A DNA stretch of 64,000 nucleotides from Sphingobium sp. Its GTDB lineage: Bacteria; Pseudomonadota; Alphaproteobacteria; Sphingomonadales; Sphingomonadaceae. The notes beneath the pieces are model-generated. The model saw nothing but the letters and a program-made list of their open reading frames with translations, was not told the origin of the DNA and searched no databases. Where the stretch lies: the NCBI GenBank assembly GCA_009360885.1, contig SPEL01000005.1:248001-312000 (forward strand), read 5' to 3'. Both the position numbers and the translations under genes were made by a program. Of the stretch, positions 28,102-37,275 are shown piece by piece. Within the stretch, counting starts at the first letter, position 1. Every line of letters starts with the position of its first letter.

Positions 28102-29574
28102 ATGAACACTCCTACCCTCTCACCGGAACATCACCTAGCCCGGGCCGAAAACATATTACTCACCGCAAATGATCTCGACCGACATCATCTGAACGCCGCG
28201 CTGGATGCGCTTGCCGGTGGCCAGTGTGATTTCGCTGATCTGTATTTCGAAAGCACGAGCCGCGAGGAATGGCGACTGGAACGGGGCAAAGTGACCAATG
28301 GCGCTTTCTCTATCAGTCAGGGCGTCGGGGCGCGGGCGTTGTCCGGCGACAAGGCCGCTTTCGCCTATTCCAGCGATGTAGGACCACGCGCCCTGCATGC
28401 GCTCAGCGATGCTGCAAAATCAATGCAGCGACAGGGACAGGATGCCTTCCACACCGGCGGCGCGGCTATCCCGGTTGAAACCCAACGCGAGGGGAACGAC
28501 AGCTACCCTCAGATCGCGGCGGCTCAAACATGGGAAACGGCCCGCAAACTCGCCCTGTTACGCGCCATTGATGACAGCGCCCGCTCATCCGACCCCCGGA
28601 TAGCGGAGGTGATGGCCAGCCTGGTCATTACGGACTCTGTCATTCTGACGGCTGCATCCAGCGGTATGCTTGCCGGAGATACACGCCCACTCATCGACAT
28701 AAATGTACGCGTTCTGGCCGAAAGCAACAGCAAAAGAGCGGGAGGAAGCGCAGGGGTTAGCGGCCGCTTTGCGCTGAGCGATATTAGTCAGGAAGCCATT
28801 GACGAGATGATCGCCAAAGCCGTTCGTACTGCTTTAGTGAATCTCGATTCCCGCCCCGCTCCCGCTGGTGTCATGTCCGTCGTTTTGGGTTCGGGTTTCC
28901 CCGGCGTATTGCTTCACGAAGCAGTTGGGCATGGTCTGGAAGGAGATGCGCACCGGAAACGCATATCGGTTTTTTCAGATCGGATAGGGGAAAAAATCGC
29001 CGCCTCCGGTGTGAATGTCGTCGACGATGGCAGCGTTCCTCTGGCGCGAGGGTCACTCAGCGTTGATGATGAAGGCCATGCAGGTCGGCGCAATATGCTG
29101 ATTGAAGATGGCAAGCTGGTCGGCCTTATGCAGGACCAGATGAACGCGGGTCTGATGAATGCCGCCGTGACGGGCAATGGCCGGCGACAATCCTATGCCC
29201 ATATGCCCATGCCGCGGATGACCAATACTTTTCTGGAAAATGGCGATTATGATCCAGCAGAAATCATCGCTTCGGTAAAACAGGGCATTTACGCTGCGGA
29301 GTTCGGCGGCGGTACAGTCGATATCACTAGTGGACAATTCAATTTTTCCGCGACCGAAGCTTATCTCATCGAAGATGGTCAGGTTACCGCCCCTCTCGCC
29401 GGGGCCACGCTGATTGGCGTCGGGCATGAGGCGCTTCAGCATATTTCGATGATCGGCAATAATCTGAAACTTGCGGCTGGCGTTTGCGGCAAAAACGGGC
29501 AGAGCGTGCCTGTGTGCGTCGGCCAGCCTACAATCCGGATCGACGATATGGTAGTGGGGGGAGCCGGACAGTGA
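28102..29574 (+). CDS. tldD: TldD-family zinc metalloprotease subunit
   Basis: A 490-aa catalytic partner of TldE. The start at 28102 gives the expected TldD length (E. coli about 480). The zinc motif HExxxH is present as LLHEAVGHGLEGD (His272, Glu273, His277). Other family segments: SISQGVGARALSGDKAAFAYSSD, MLIEDGKLVGLMQDQMNAGLMN, GNGRRQSYAHMPMPRMTNTFLENG and the C-terminal LIEDGQVTAPLAGATLIGVGHEAL. It follows pmbA by 31 bases. The heterodimer threads extended peptides to a buried zinc site, which suits breakdown of a modified imported peptide. It may be a paralogue of a housekeeping TldD encoded elsewhere. Confidence 0.93.
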   Translation: MNTPTLSPEHHLARAENILLTANDLDRHHLNAALDALAGGQCDFADLYFESTSREEWRLERGKVTNGAFSISQGVGARALSGDKAAFAYSSDVGPRALHALSDAAKSMQRQGQDAFHTGGAAIPVETQREGNDSYPQIAAAQTWETARKLALLRAIDDSARSSDPRIAEVMASLVITDSVILTAASSGMLAGDTRPLIDINVRVLAESNSKRAGGSAGVSGRFALSDISQEAIDEMIAKAVRTALVNLDSRPAPAGVMSVVLGSGFPGVLLHEAVGHGLEGDAHRKRISVFSDRIGEKIAASGVNVVDDGSVPLARGSLSVDDEGHAGRRNMLIEDGKLVGLMQDQMNAGLMNAAVTGNGRRQSYAHMPMPRMTNTFLENGDYDPAEIIASVKQGIYAAEFGGGTVDITSGQFNFSATEAYLIEDGQVTAPLAGATLIGVGHEALQHISMIGNNLKLAAGVCGKNGQSVPVCVGQPTIRIDDMVVGGAGQ

Positions 29575-29674
29575 GAACGCTCACTGCTTCGGCCTTTTCC
29601 TTTCATTCTTGTGATCCTAAAACAGGATACGCGCCTCTGTCTTTACTCAATCACACAATTGACAGGACATTATA

Positions 29675-30757
29675 ATGAGTTCCAGACGAGAATGGCTGGC
29701 TTGGGCGATCAGCCGTATCGACGCGGACGCCAACCGATCGGCAGATACGCATCTCATTCCGCTGCAAGATACCCGGTTCCCGGGGATCAGCCTTTATCTG
29801 AAAGATGAAAGCTCTCATCCGACAGGCAGCCTCAAGCACAGACTTGCACGGTCTTTGTTCCTATATGCCCTGTGCAACGAATGGATTGGGCAGGATAGTT
29901 GCGTGATCGAGGCCTCCTCAGGCTCTACCGCCGTCAGCGAAGCCTATTTTGCCCGCATGCTGGGACTGCGGTTTATTGCTGTTGTGCCGGAACATACCGC
30001 GCCACCCAAGCTAGATGCGATCCGCTTTCAGGGAGGAGAAATCTGTACGGTTTCTGATCCTGGCACGATTTATGATGTGGCTCATCAACTCGCGCAGGAG
30101 ACCGGAGGACATTATCTTGACCAGTTCACTTATGCCGAACGGGCAACTGACTGGCGCGGAAATAATAATATTGCGGAGAGCATCTTCAACCAGATGTCCG
30201 AAGAGCAATTCCCTGTGCCTGCATGGATAGTGTGTGGCGCAGGCACCGGAGGCACATCCGCCACCATCGGTCGTTTCCTGCGGTACAGACGACTTCCTTC
30301 AAAACTATGCGTCGCGGACCCGGAACATTCCGTATTTCATAAATATTTTGCAGACCCTGCCTGCCTCCCCCTGCCTTGTTCCGGGTCCTCTTATATAGAA
30401 GGGATCGGCAGGCCCCGTGTTGAACCCAGTTTCATCCCTGGCGTCATTGATCGCATGATCCCCGTGCCAGATGAAAACAGTATTGGGGCCATGCGCGCGC
30501 TCTCCATTAAACTGGGCCGCAAAGTTGGAGGATCGACCGGAACAAATATCTGGGCGGCCTTTAAGCTAGCCTGTGAAATGCATGAAGCTGGGGAAGCCGG
30601 TAGCATCGTAACGCTGCTTTGCGACGGCGGTGAAAGATATGACTGCACCTATTATAATAATGACTGGTTGGCGCAGCGTCATTTGAAATGGACAGAAGCA
30701 GCCCGACAGGTTTCTGAATTTCTGGGAAATACGATTGAGGTAAATAAATGTAGCTGA
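29675..30757 (+). CDS. PLP-dependent cysteine synthase-fold enzyme, Cds1-like
   Basis: A 360-aa fold-type II PLP enzyme close in motif to L-cysteine desulfhydrase Cds1. The PLP lysine is Lys54 in HPTGSLKHRLARSLFLYALC; other motifs are IEASSGSTAVSEAYFARMLGL, CGAGTGGTSATIGRFLRY and LLCDGGERYDCTYYNNDWL. The motif HPTGSLKHRLA differs from O-acetylserine sulfhydrylase and is typical of the Cds1 group, which release sulfide, pyruvate and ammonia from cysteine. As last gene of the operon, 100 bases after tldD, it would use cysteine freed from the peptide. The cysteine link is inferred; a biosynthetic lyase role is possible. Confidence 0.85.
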   Translation: MSSRREWLAWAISRIDADANRSADTHLIPLQDTRFPGISLYLKDESSHPTGSLKHRLARSLFLYALCNEWIGQDSCVIEASSGSTAVSEAYFARMLGLRFIAVVPEHTAPPKLDAIRFQGGEICTVSDPGTIYDVAHQLAQETGGHYLDQFTYAERATDWRGNNNIAESIFNQMSEEQFPVPAWIVCGAGTGGTSATIGRFLRYRRLPSKLCVADPEHSVFHKYFADPACLPLPCSGSSYIEGIGRPRVEPSFIPGVIDRMIPVPDENSIGAMRALSIKLGRKVGGSTGTNIWAAFKLACEMHEAGEAGSIVTLLCDGGERYDCTYYNNDWLAQRHLKWTEAARQVSEFLGNTIEVNKCS

Positions 30758-30759
30758 TT

Positions 30760-31560
30760 CTAAAGAGGCTCTGCATCCAGCCGCATCACCATTCCCTCCA
30801 GCCCGGGTCGCAAAGGGGGATAGCGCAGCGTTACCAAAGGGTCATGCCCCGGTATGACCGCAGCAGGATGGTCTGCCAACCGATAGCATGTCTGGTGCCC
30901 TTCATACATGTCACCCAGATTATAAACAATAGGAAAGCTGCGCCCTTCCTGCATATTCGCATAAAAATGGCTGGCATCTGAAGCGATCACCATCCATCCT
31001 CTGCGCGTCCATATCCTTACAACCTGCAACCCATCCGTATGTCCGCCGACACGGTGCAATTCAATGCCCGGCGCCAAAGTTACGGTGCCGTCGTGAAAAC
31101 AAACGCGCCCTTCAAATACCCGGTTCACCATTGCCGCGACATCACGTCCATCAAAGGCAGATCGCAAAGCTGTGTGGCACATGCATCGCCCTGTGGCATA
31201 GGCCATTTCACGATCCTGTATATGGAAGCGGGCATTGGTAAACAGATCACGGTTTCCCGCATGATCGTAATGCAGATGCGTGATGATGATATCCGATATT
31301 TCCTCTGCCTTCAGCCCGGCCTGATGGAGGCGTTCTGCCGGGCTGGCGAGTAACCGCCGCCCCCGCATCGCCGCGGCCTCTGCGTCAAAGCCCGTATCGA
31401 TGAGGAAAACCTTATCCCCCGACCTTGCGACCCACATGAAATAATCCAGCGGCATCAGGCGGTCATGATCGTCCCCATCAATGAAATTATGCGCCGCGAT
31501 CTGCCGATCATTAACGGCATATCGCAAGGCCAGCACTTCATATTGTGGGAGAAATGCCAT
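30760..31560 (-). CDS. MBL-fold hydrolase, AHL-lactonase-like
   Basis: A 266-aa metallo-beta-lactamase-fold protein. The ATG at 31560 (complement) with GGAAAG upstream is preferred to the TTG at 31572. The metal motif THLHYDHAGN (His95, His97, Asp99, His100) and the later HTDG and PGHDPLV are present, as in N-acyl-homoserine lactonase (AttM/AiiA-like) proteins. A quorum-signal lactonase or another lactone/ester hydrolase is possible. It converges on the Cds1-like gene with two bases between stops. Upstream lies a region with two copies of the island palindrome, so it may belong to that regulon. Confidence 0.85.
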   Translation of the reverse strand: MAFLPQYEVLALRYAVNDRQIAAHNFIDGDDHDRLMPLDYFMWVARSGDKVFLIDTGFDAEAAAMRGRRLLASPAERLHQAGLKAEEISDIIITHLHYDHAGNRDLFTNARFHIQDREMAYATGRCMCHTALRSAFDGRDVAAMVNRVFEGRVCFHDGTVTLAPGIELHRVGGHTDGLQVVRIWTRRGWMVIASDASHFYANMQEGRSFPIVYNLGDMYEGHQTCYRLADHPAAVIPGHDPLVTLRYPPLRPGLEGMVMRLDAEPL

Positions 31561-31698
31561 TATTCTTTCCAATCCTCAGCCATTATTCCAGCGCCTTTCC
31601 ACCAGAACATCATATCATTTTCAGCGTTGTTTATCAGTACCCCTATACACGATAATGGGCCGCCCTGAACAGCCCCACCCGCCCCGTAGAAAACATAT

Positions 31699-31714
31699 AT
31701 TTGACCGTACATGT
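31699..31714. promoter_or_regulatory. Island operator copy 1 (weaker)
   Basis: ATTTGACCGTACATGT matches the palindrome ACTTGTCCGGACAAGT at 12 of 16 positions. It lies in the divergent region ahead of the MBL hydrolase and aldehyde dehydrogenase genes. The likely ligand is the GntR/UTRA regulator encoded at 45615-46391. Confidence 0.55.
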
Positions 31715-31783
31715 TTCCAATAAAATTTCAAAATGACAATTTTTGTTTGATATTATAAACATTGATAATATGAATCTCATAAA

Positions 31784-31799
31784 ATATGTCCGGTCAAAT
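31784..31799. promoter_or_regulatory. Island operator copy 2
   Basis: ATATGTCCGGTCAAAT carries the core TGTCCGGTCAA of the palindrome. Together with copy 1, 85 bases away, it flanks the AT-rich promoter of the aldehyde dehydrogenase gene, an arrangement that would allow looping or cooperative binding. Confidence 0.7.
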
Positions 31800-31928
31800 A
31801 TATTTCATGCCCTATGGTTATAGCAAGGAGCGGCTTCATGGTCCCCTTGCCACTCCGTACATTCAGCAGCATCATGCCCGTCCGGGCCACACCCCATGTC
31901 CCGCATGTTTCCACCAGAAGGATTGCCA

Positions 31929-33383
31929 ATGACAACGCTCACCACAGACCTGAAGCACGAGGCCTGCCTCATCAATGGCCAGTGGCGCACAGGCACCGAA
32001 TGGATTGATGTTGATAACCCCGCTACCGGCCAAATCATTGGCCGTGTGCCGATATTCGGAGCAAAGGAAACGCGTGAGGCCATTGCCGCCGCGCAGACCG
32101 CGATGACCGTCTGGCAGAAACGCACCGCGGGCGACCGATCGGCAATATTGCGTCGGTTTTTCGACCTCATCGTTGCCCATAGCGACCCCCTCGCGCAGTT
32201 ACTGACCGAAGAACAGGGCAAACCTCTGGCCGAAGCAAAGGGTGAAATCGCCTATGCCGCGTCGTTCATCGAATGGTTCGCAGAGGAAGGGAAGCGCCTT
32301 TACGGCGACGTGGTCCCGCCCCATGCGATGGACAAGCGCATCATTGTTCTGAAACAACCCATTGGCGTGGTTGGCGCCATCACGCCGTGGAATTTCCCTG
32401 CCGCGATGATTACCCGCAAAATCGGCCCCGCCCTCGCCGCAGGGTGTGGGGTCGTGGTAAAACCCGCCGAACAAACCCCTTTTACCGCGCTGGCACTGGG
32501 CGCACTGGGCATGGAGGCAGGCTTGCCCGATGGGTTGCTCAACATCATTACTGGCCATTCCCCCGTCATTGGGGAGGAACTGACCAGCAATAAACATGTC
32601 GCCAAAATCAGCTTCACCGGCTCTACCCGTGTGGGGGCGTTACTGATGGCGCAGTCAGCCCCCACTATTAAGAAACTCAGCCTGGAACTGGGCGGCAATG
32701 CACCCTTCATCATATTTGATGATGCTGATCTGGACGCCGCTGTTGCCGGGGCGATGCAATCCAAATTCCGCAATGCCGGGCAAACCTGCGTCTGCGCCAA
32801 CCGCATCTATGCACAGGCCGCCATTTATGATGAGTTTGTCAGTCGCCTTTGCAAGGCCGTGGAACAGTTAAAAGTCGGCAATGGAACGGAACCGGGCACC
32901 ACCATCGGCCCGATGATTGATGACCGTGCACTGGAAAAGGTTGACGACCATATCGCAGATGCGCTGGCATTGGGGGCGCGAGTGGAGACCGGCGGAGGCC
33001 GACATGAACTCGGAGGTCGTTTCTATCAGCCCACAGTGCTGAGTGGCGTCACCCCCGCAATGAAAGTATCGCGGGAGGAAACCTTTGGCCCGCTGGCTCC
33101 GGTTATCCGATTTGACAAAGAGGCCGATGTCATTGCCATGGCTAATGATACGGAATTCGGCCTCGCTTCTTATTTCTATGCCCGCGATATTGGCCGCGTA
33201 TGGCGTGTGGCAGAGGCGCTGGAGGCAGGCATTGTCGGCATCAACACCGGCCTGATTTCTACCGAAGTAGCCCCTTTTGGCGGGGTAAAAAGCTCCGGCC
33301 TTGGCCGGGAAGGCTCCCGCCATGGCATTGATGACTATGTAGAGATCAAATATCTCTGCATGGGCCTGCCCGAAGAAAAATAA
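31929..33383 (+). CDS. gabD: NAD(P)-dependent aldehyde dehydrogenase, succinate-semialdehyde type
   Basis: A 484-aa aldehyde dehydrogenase. The ATG at 31929 has AAGGA seven bases ahead. Motifs: GVVGAITPWNFPAAMITRKIGPALAAGC, FTGSTRVG, the general base in LELGGNAPFI and the catalytic cysteine in FRNAGQTCVCANRIY. The spelling is closest to GabD-type succinate-semialdehyde dehydrogenases, though glutarate semialdehyde or a pathway-specific aldehyde would fit. Two copies of the island operator lie upstream and a perfect 11-bp hairpin terminator follows. It likely oxidises an aldehyde made in the island pathway. Confidence 0.9.
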   Translation: MTTLTTDLKHEACLINGQWRTGTEWIDVDNPATGQIIGRVPIFGAKETREAIAAAQTAMTVWQKRTAGDRSAILRRFFDLIVAHSDPLAQLLTEEQGKPLAEAKGEIAYAASFIEWFAEEGKRLYGDVVPPHAMDKRIIVLKQPIGVVGAITPWNFPAAMITRKIGPALAAGCGVVVKPAEQTPFTALALGALGMEAGLPDGLLNIITGHSPVIGEELTSNKHVAKISFTGSTRVGALLMAQSAPTIKKLSLELGGNAPFIIFDDADLDAAVAGAMQSKFRNAGQTCVCANRIYAQAAIYDEFVSRLCKAVEQLKVGNGTEPGTTIGPMIDDRALEKVDDHIADALALGARVETGGGRHELGGRFYQPTVLSGVTPAMKVSREETFGPLAPVIRFDKEADVIAMANDTEFGLASYFYARDIGRVWRVAEALEAGIVGINTGLISTEVAPFGGVKSSGLGREGSRHGIDDYVEIKYLCMGLPEEK

Positions 33384-33390
33384 TGCTCAC

Positions 33391-33417
33391 TCCCCCCTTC
33401 TACATCAGAAGGGGGGA
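33391..33417. terminator. Bidirectional terminator between gabD and the MFS gene
   Basis: TCCCCCCTTCT (33391-33401) and AGAAGGGGGGA (33407-33417) form a perfect 11-bp stem with a 5-base loop. It sits between two convergent genes and can end transcription from both sides, although neither side has a long T-tract. Confidence 0.75.
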
Positions 33418-33432
33418 TACCCATTCACCCTA

Positions 33433-34731
33433 TCACCCCAAAGCACGGCGCGTACGCGCGACTTGGGCGAATAGTAACGCCGCAATCATCACGGGCAGCG
33501 CCAGCAAAAGAGTTACCATGGCGCGTGACATGCCTGCCCCCAGCATCACCCCGGCCGTGTAAGGGCCAAGGATCGACCCGATACGCCCGATTGTAACGAT
33601 CAACCCGATGCCGGTTGCCCTGATTTCCGCAGGATAAGAAAGCGCAATCACATTATAGGCCAGCGCAGACCCGGCCCACATGAAGAAGCCCAAGATGAAA
33701 GACGCGCCATAGAGCGCGAATATCTGCGGTGGTAATAAACCAAAGGGTGCAATCGCCGCCCCCATCAGCAGGAGAACGCCCCCCACCAGCCGGGACAAAG
33801 ACAGCCGCGCAGAGAGGATGCCGACGATCAACCCTCCCAGAATACCCGCCAGATTAATCATAATGGAGGCCGTTACCCCCGCATGATCCGGCAGGCCCAT
33901 TTCGGTTACCAGTTTAGTTGCCCAGTTAATGATGAAATAGAAAGAAAACATGAACCCGGCATAGGCGCAGGCCAACAGGAAAGTGGTTTTGCCAAAATGG
34001 GTTATCAAGGCAGAGACAGGCTGCCGCGTCTCATTTCCTTCTATACGGGGCAGATTGCTGACAGCAGCCTTCCCCATCCGCCGCAGATATAAGTTCACCT
34101 TATCCAGCGCGCCCGCATCACGCTTTTTCAGCAGCAAATCAATGGATTCCGGCAACCAGACTATCAGTACCGGCAATAACAACAGGGATAATGCGCCACC
34201 AAACCAGAATACAGAACGCCAGCCGAACATCTCCAGCAACCCCATGGCCACCACGCCGCCCAGCGTTGCCCCCACAGGATAACCAATCACCACCAGTGCA
34301 ACCGCGAGCGTCCGCCGCCGGACAGAGCTATACTCAATCGCCAGCGCGCCACCGGTCGCCGTCATTCCACCAATGCCCAATCCGGTCAGAACACGACACA
34401 GCGCCAGCCAATGGGCGTTCCCCGCAAAACCACAAGCAATCATCCCCGCCGACATAATGACAAGGCTGGTCAATATAACCGGACGGCGCCCTATTTTATC
34501 AGCCAGAAAGGAAAAGAACAGCACGCCTATGCTGATCCCAACTAGACCGGAACTCAGTAAAAATCCCAATTGCTGGCTCGACAGCCCCCATTCTCTGGCC
34601 AGCGCAGGCGATGCGAATGCGATGGATAAAATATCGAAGCCATCCAATATATTGATGGCCACGCACATCGCCACAATGGCGATCTGGTACCGCGTCATAG
34701 GCTGATCGCGCAACGATTGCTGGATTTGCAT
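33433..34731 (-). CDS. MFS transporter, AAHS aromatic-acid:H+ symporter type
   Basis: A 432-aa inner-membrane transporter with 12 predicted helices. The first helix has ILDGFDILSIAFASP, the D-G-x-D signature of the aromatic acid:H+ symporter subfamily (PcaK, BenK, VanK). The loop 2-3 motif is FLADKIGRRPVIL and the loop 8-9 counterpart is weaker. This suggests uptake of an aromatic or related carboxylic acid after it crosses the outer membrane, possibly through the adjacent TonB receptor. A terminator-like hairpin separates the two, so a promoter of its own is possible. Confidence 0.9.
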   Translation of the reverse strand: MQIQQSLRDQPMTRYQIAIVAMCVAINILDGFDILSIAFASPALAREWGLSSQQLGFLLSSGLVGISIGVLFFSFLADKIGRRPVILTSLVIMSAGMIACGFAGNAHWLALCRVLTGLGIGGMTATGGALAIEYSSVRRRTLAVALVVIGYPVGATLGGVVAMGLLEMFGWRSVFWFGGALSLLLLPVLIVWLPESIDLLLKKRDAGALDKVNLYLRRMGKAAVSNLPRIEGNETRQPVSALITHFGKTTFLLACAYAGFMFSFYFIINWATKLVTEMGLPDHAGVTASIMINLAGILGGLIVGILSARLSLSRLVGGVLLLMGAAIAPFGLLPPQIFALYGASFILGFFMWAGSALAYNVIALSYPAEIRATGIGLIVTIGRIGSILGPYTAGVMLGAGMSRAMVTLLLALPVMIAALLFAQVARTRRALG

Positions 34732-34757
34732 GTCAAAGGCCCTGATATAAAAACAGA

Positions 34758-34782
34758 GCGGGGAACCTGTTCAGCACCCCGC
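34758..34782 (-). terminator. Terminator after the first island TonB receptor gene
   Basis: Read on the minus strand, GCGGGG and CCCCGC form a stem just after the receptor stop and are followed by TCTGTTTTTATAT, a fair T-tract. It lies in the 60-base gap before the MFS gene, so some readthrough or a separate promoter must supply that gene. Confidence 0.6.
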
Positions 34783-34791
34783 CCTATTCAT

Positions 34792-37107
34792 TCAGAAATT
34801 ATATTTTGCCGTTACGGCCCATTCGCGGGGACGCCCCAGCGTACCCTGCGCGACACCGGCTATGGAATAGAGATTATCATAGTTCACAGTGTCATAATAT
34901 TTATCGAACAGGTTGGTAACCGCCAGAGAAACATCCAGCTTCTTATCCGGGTGCCGCCAGGTCAGACGCGCATTGGCGATGCCATATCCGGGCGTTTCAT
35001 TCGTTGGACGATTGGCAGCGTTGCTCCAGAATTTTGACTGATAGGCATAGTCAAAACGCGGGATGAAGGAACCTGTGGAGCCTGCATCAATCTCATATTG
35101 AATGCCACCGCTCAGTTTCCAGTCGGACGTAAAGGGGGCCACCATGCCAATGCCTATGCCAGACGCTACAGCCTCGCTCGACAGAGTTTTATAATCAAAA
35201 TCCAGATGGCTAACGGAGGCATCAATCAGCAGGCCATCAACAGGGGTGAGGGTCAATTCGGCTTCAAAGCCCTTCATCTCTGCCTTACCTGCGTTGATGG
35301 GCACCGATGCAGGGGCCGTCCCGCGGAAACGCTGATTCAGGATAAGCTGAATATCATCATATTTGTTCAAAAATGCTGACAGGTTCAGCCGAACACGGCG
35401 ATCAAGGAAATCCAGCTTGGTGCCGACTTCAAAGGCCTTGAGCGTTTCCGGGTAGAAGGGCACAACCTGTTCAACAAAGAATGGCCGCGGGTTAATACCG
35501 CCCCCCTTAAACCCGGTAGAAAATGTTGCATAGGTCATCACATTACGCGACCAGCGATAATCCGCGCTGAGGCGATAATCCCAGCGGGAGGCCGAATATT
35601 TGAATGTCTGCCCGTTCAAATCCCCCAAAGTGAATGGCAATGTCAGGAGGGAAACACGGCCAAATGTGAAATCCTTGCTTTCATCAGTATAGCGAAGACC
35701 GCCTGACAGAGTGAAATTTTCCGCCGGGTGCAGTTCAACATGGGCGAAACCAGATTTACTGTCAGACGGGATAGTATCTGCGCCAATATAGAAATTATTA
35801 GCTGGCGACAGGAAATCGATGATAGAATCATACCGGCCCTTGGCGTCGAAATAAAATCCGCCAACAGTGTAGTTAACCATATCATCAAGCGCGGTGCCGG
35901 TCAGACGCACTTCCTGACTGAAAGAGCGGAAACCAAGGCCAAATGCTTGTGTCGCAAGGCCATAAGGCGTGCCATCAAGGTCCAGCCCATAATTTGCCGA
36001 ATATTTGCGATAGGCCGTGATGGACGTCAGCTTTAACGTATCCGACAGTTCATATTCAATCTGGCCGGACACACCCCAGCCCTTATACCCATTGCGGTCA
36101 CTAACGGTCAGATTACGGGACGGGTCTGCAAAGCTGCCATAGCTGACATAGCGGCCACCCTGCAGGAACTTATCCATGGTAATACCCGCCGCGACCGGGC
36201 CAAGCGCCCCATTATTGACCGCAGAAATGCGCGTACCCGCAGCCTCGCTATTGTCGCGTGTCCAGTCCGCGATGAGTAAAACCTCAAGCCGGTCATTCGG
36301 GCGGATACTCAACGAGCCACGCAGACCCTGAAAATCCTGCCCACCCAATCGGCCCAAACGACAGCTACTCCCTGATTCCGGCAAACGCGGAACACCAGAG
36401 GATGGGTTAAGGCAGCCGAAATCCATCCGATCGACATGCCCCTTACGCCCCTTATAGACGCCCGCAAGGCGTAACGCGACTTTGTCATCGACAATGGGAA
36501 TATCGACACTGCCCCGGAAATCGAGACGATCAAAATTACCCACGGTCGCTTCAATAAAGCCTTCACCGGTGCCACGTGGCCGCCGTGAATAGAGTTTTAC
36601 GGCACCCCCGATGGAGTTTTTCCCTGCCAGCGTCCCTTGCGGCCCGCGCAGAATTTCAGCGCGGTCAAGATCCAGCAAATCAAGCTGGGCACCGTAAACC
36701 GTCGGATAATAGACATCATCCACGTATAGGCCCACGCCCGGTTCATAGGCGAAGTTATTATCGAACTGCCCGACACCACGTATCGAAAGGGCCGCCGTGT
36801 TACCATAAGCGCTAACCGACTGACGAATGGTGACATTTGGCGCAGATTGCGCGATGTCGGTCAGCCCTGTCTGACTACGGGCCTCCATCATTTCGGCATT
36901 CATCGCGGTGATTGCGATGGGGGTGTCCTGCAGATTTTGGGCGCGGAACTGGGCCGTCACCACAATATCAGAAACATTATTTTCTGCCGTCTGTTGTGGT
37001 GCCACCGCCCCGGCATTTGTCTGGGCATATCCAGTTGATGAAAATGCCAGTAATGCCAGCGCACTGACAGATGAACTCCGCATAATATTGATATAGCCAA
37101 CAGCCAT
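34792..37107 (-). CDS. TonB-dependent receptor (no STN domain), island copy 1
   Basis: A 771-aa outer-membrane receptor of the sphingomonad catabolic type. The ATG at 37107 (complement) has AGGGGAGAG upstream. After the signal peptide (ALALLAFSSTGYAQ) come a TonB-box-like segment NNVSDIVVTAQFRAQNLQDTPIAITAM, the plug with LDRAEILRGPQGTLAGKNSIGGAVKLYSRRP, and a barrel ending AVTAKYNF. It lacks an STN domain, so control is probably transcriptional, and two operator copies lie upstream (37158-37173 and 37250-37265). It probably imports the island substrate, with the AAHS permease as the inner-membrane step; that pairing is inferred. Confidence 0.93.
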   Translation of the reverse strand: MAVGYINIMRSSSVSALALLAFSSTGYAQTNAGAVAPQQTAENNVSDIVVTAQFRAQNLQDTPIAITAMNAEMMEARSQTGLTDIAQSAPNVTIRQSVSAYGNTAALSIRGVGQFDNNFAYEPGVGLYVDDVYYPTVYGAQLDLLDLDRAEILRGPQGTLAGKNSIGGAVKLYSRRPRGTGEGFIEATVGNFDRLDFRGSVDIPIVDDKVALRLAGVYKGRKGHVDRMDFGCLNPSSGVPRLPESGSSCRLGRLGGQDFQGLRGSLSIRPNDRLEVLLIADWTRDNSEAAGTRISAVNNGALGPVAAGITMDKFLQGGRYVSYGSFADPSRNLTVSDRNGYKGWGVSGQIEYELSDTLKLTSITAYRKYSANYGLDLDGTPYGLATQAFGLGFRSFSQEVRLTGTALDDMVNYTVGGFYFDAKGRYDSIIDFLSPANNFYIGADTIPSDSKSGFAHVELHPAENFTLSGGLRYTDESKDFTFGRVSLLTLPFTLGDLNGQTFKYSASRWDYRLSADYRWSRNVMTYATFSTGFKGGGINPRPFFVEQVVPFYPETLKAFEVGTKLDFLDRRVRLNLSAFLNKYDDIQLILNQRFRGTAPASVPINAGKAEMKGFEAELTLTPVDGLLIDASVSHLDFDYKTLSSEAVASGIGIGMVAPFTSDWKLSGGIQYEIDAGSTGSFIPRFDYAYQSKFWSNAANRPTNETPGYGIANARLTWRHPDKKLDVSLAVTNLFDKYYDTVNYDNLYSIAGVAQGTLGRPREWAVTAKYNF

Positions 37108-37157
37108 TTCACTCTCCCCTTAGTTTCCTATCTATGAGTGAATGGCTACCGGCAACA

Positions 37158-37173
37158 ACTTGTACGGTCAAGA
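37158..37173. promoter_or_regulatory. Island operator copy 3
   Basis: ACTTGTACGGTCAAGA matches the palindrome ACTTGTCCGGACAAGT at 13 of 16 positions. It is about 50 bases before the start of the first island TonB receptor gene (minus strand), a good place for a repressor. Confidence 0.7.
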
Positions 37174-37249
37174 TGAAATTTTCAATGCATTGAAAATGAT
37201 TTTTTATCATTTATATCAATCATATACATGTGATATTAATATAATTTAT

Positions 37250-37265
37250 ATTAGTATGGACAAGT
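37250..37265. promoter_or_regulatory. Island operator copy 4 (one good half)
   Basis: ATTAGTATGGACAAGT keeps the right half GGACAAGT of the palindrome and a poor left half. It lies between the lactonase stop and copy 3, about 92 bases from it, and may be a secondary site for the receptor promoter. Confidence 0.45.
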
Positions 37266-37275
37266 TATCGTGCCC

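Larger units (their letters stand above)
31561..31928. other. Divergent promoter region between the MBL and aldehyde dehydrogenase genes
   Basis: No gene is seen here. The middle is strongly AT-rich (31680-31810) and contains two copies of the island palindrome, at 31699-31714 and 31784-31799. They lie between divergent genes and could control both. The aldehyde dehydrogenase start is fixed by AAGGA before the ATG at 31929. Confidence 0.6.

Noticed and set aside
29655-29677. TTGACA and TATAAT-like text just before the Cds1-like gene, considered as a promoter
   Set aside because: The two elements are only about six bases apart, far from the usual 17.
31760-31776. FNR-like text ATTGATAATATGAAT in the MBL/aldehyde dehydrogenase promoter region
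   Set aside because: Only one half matches TTGAT-N4-ATCAA; not supported as an FNR site.
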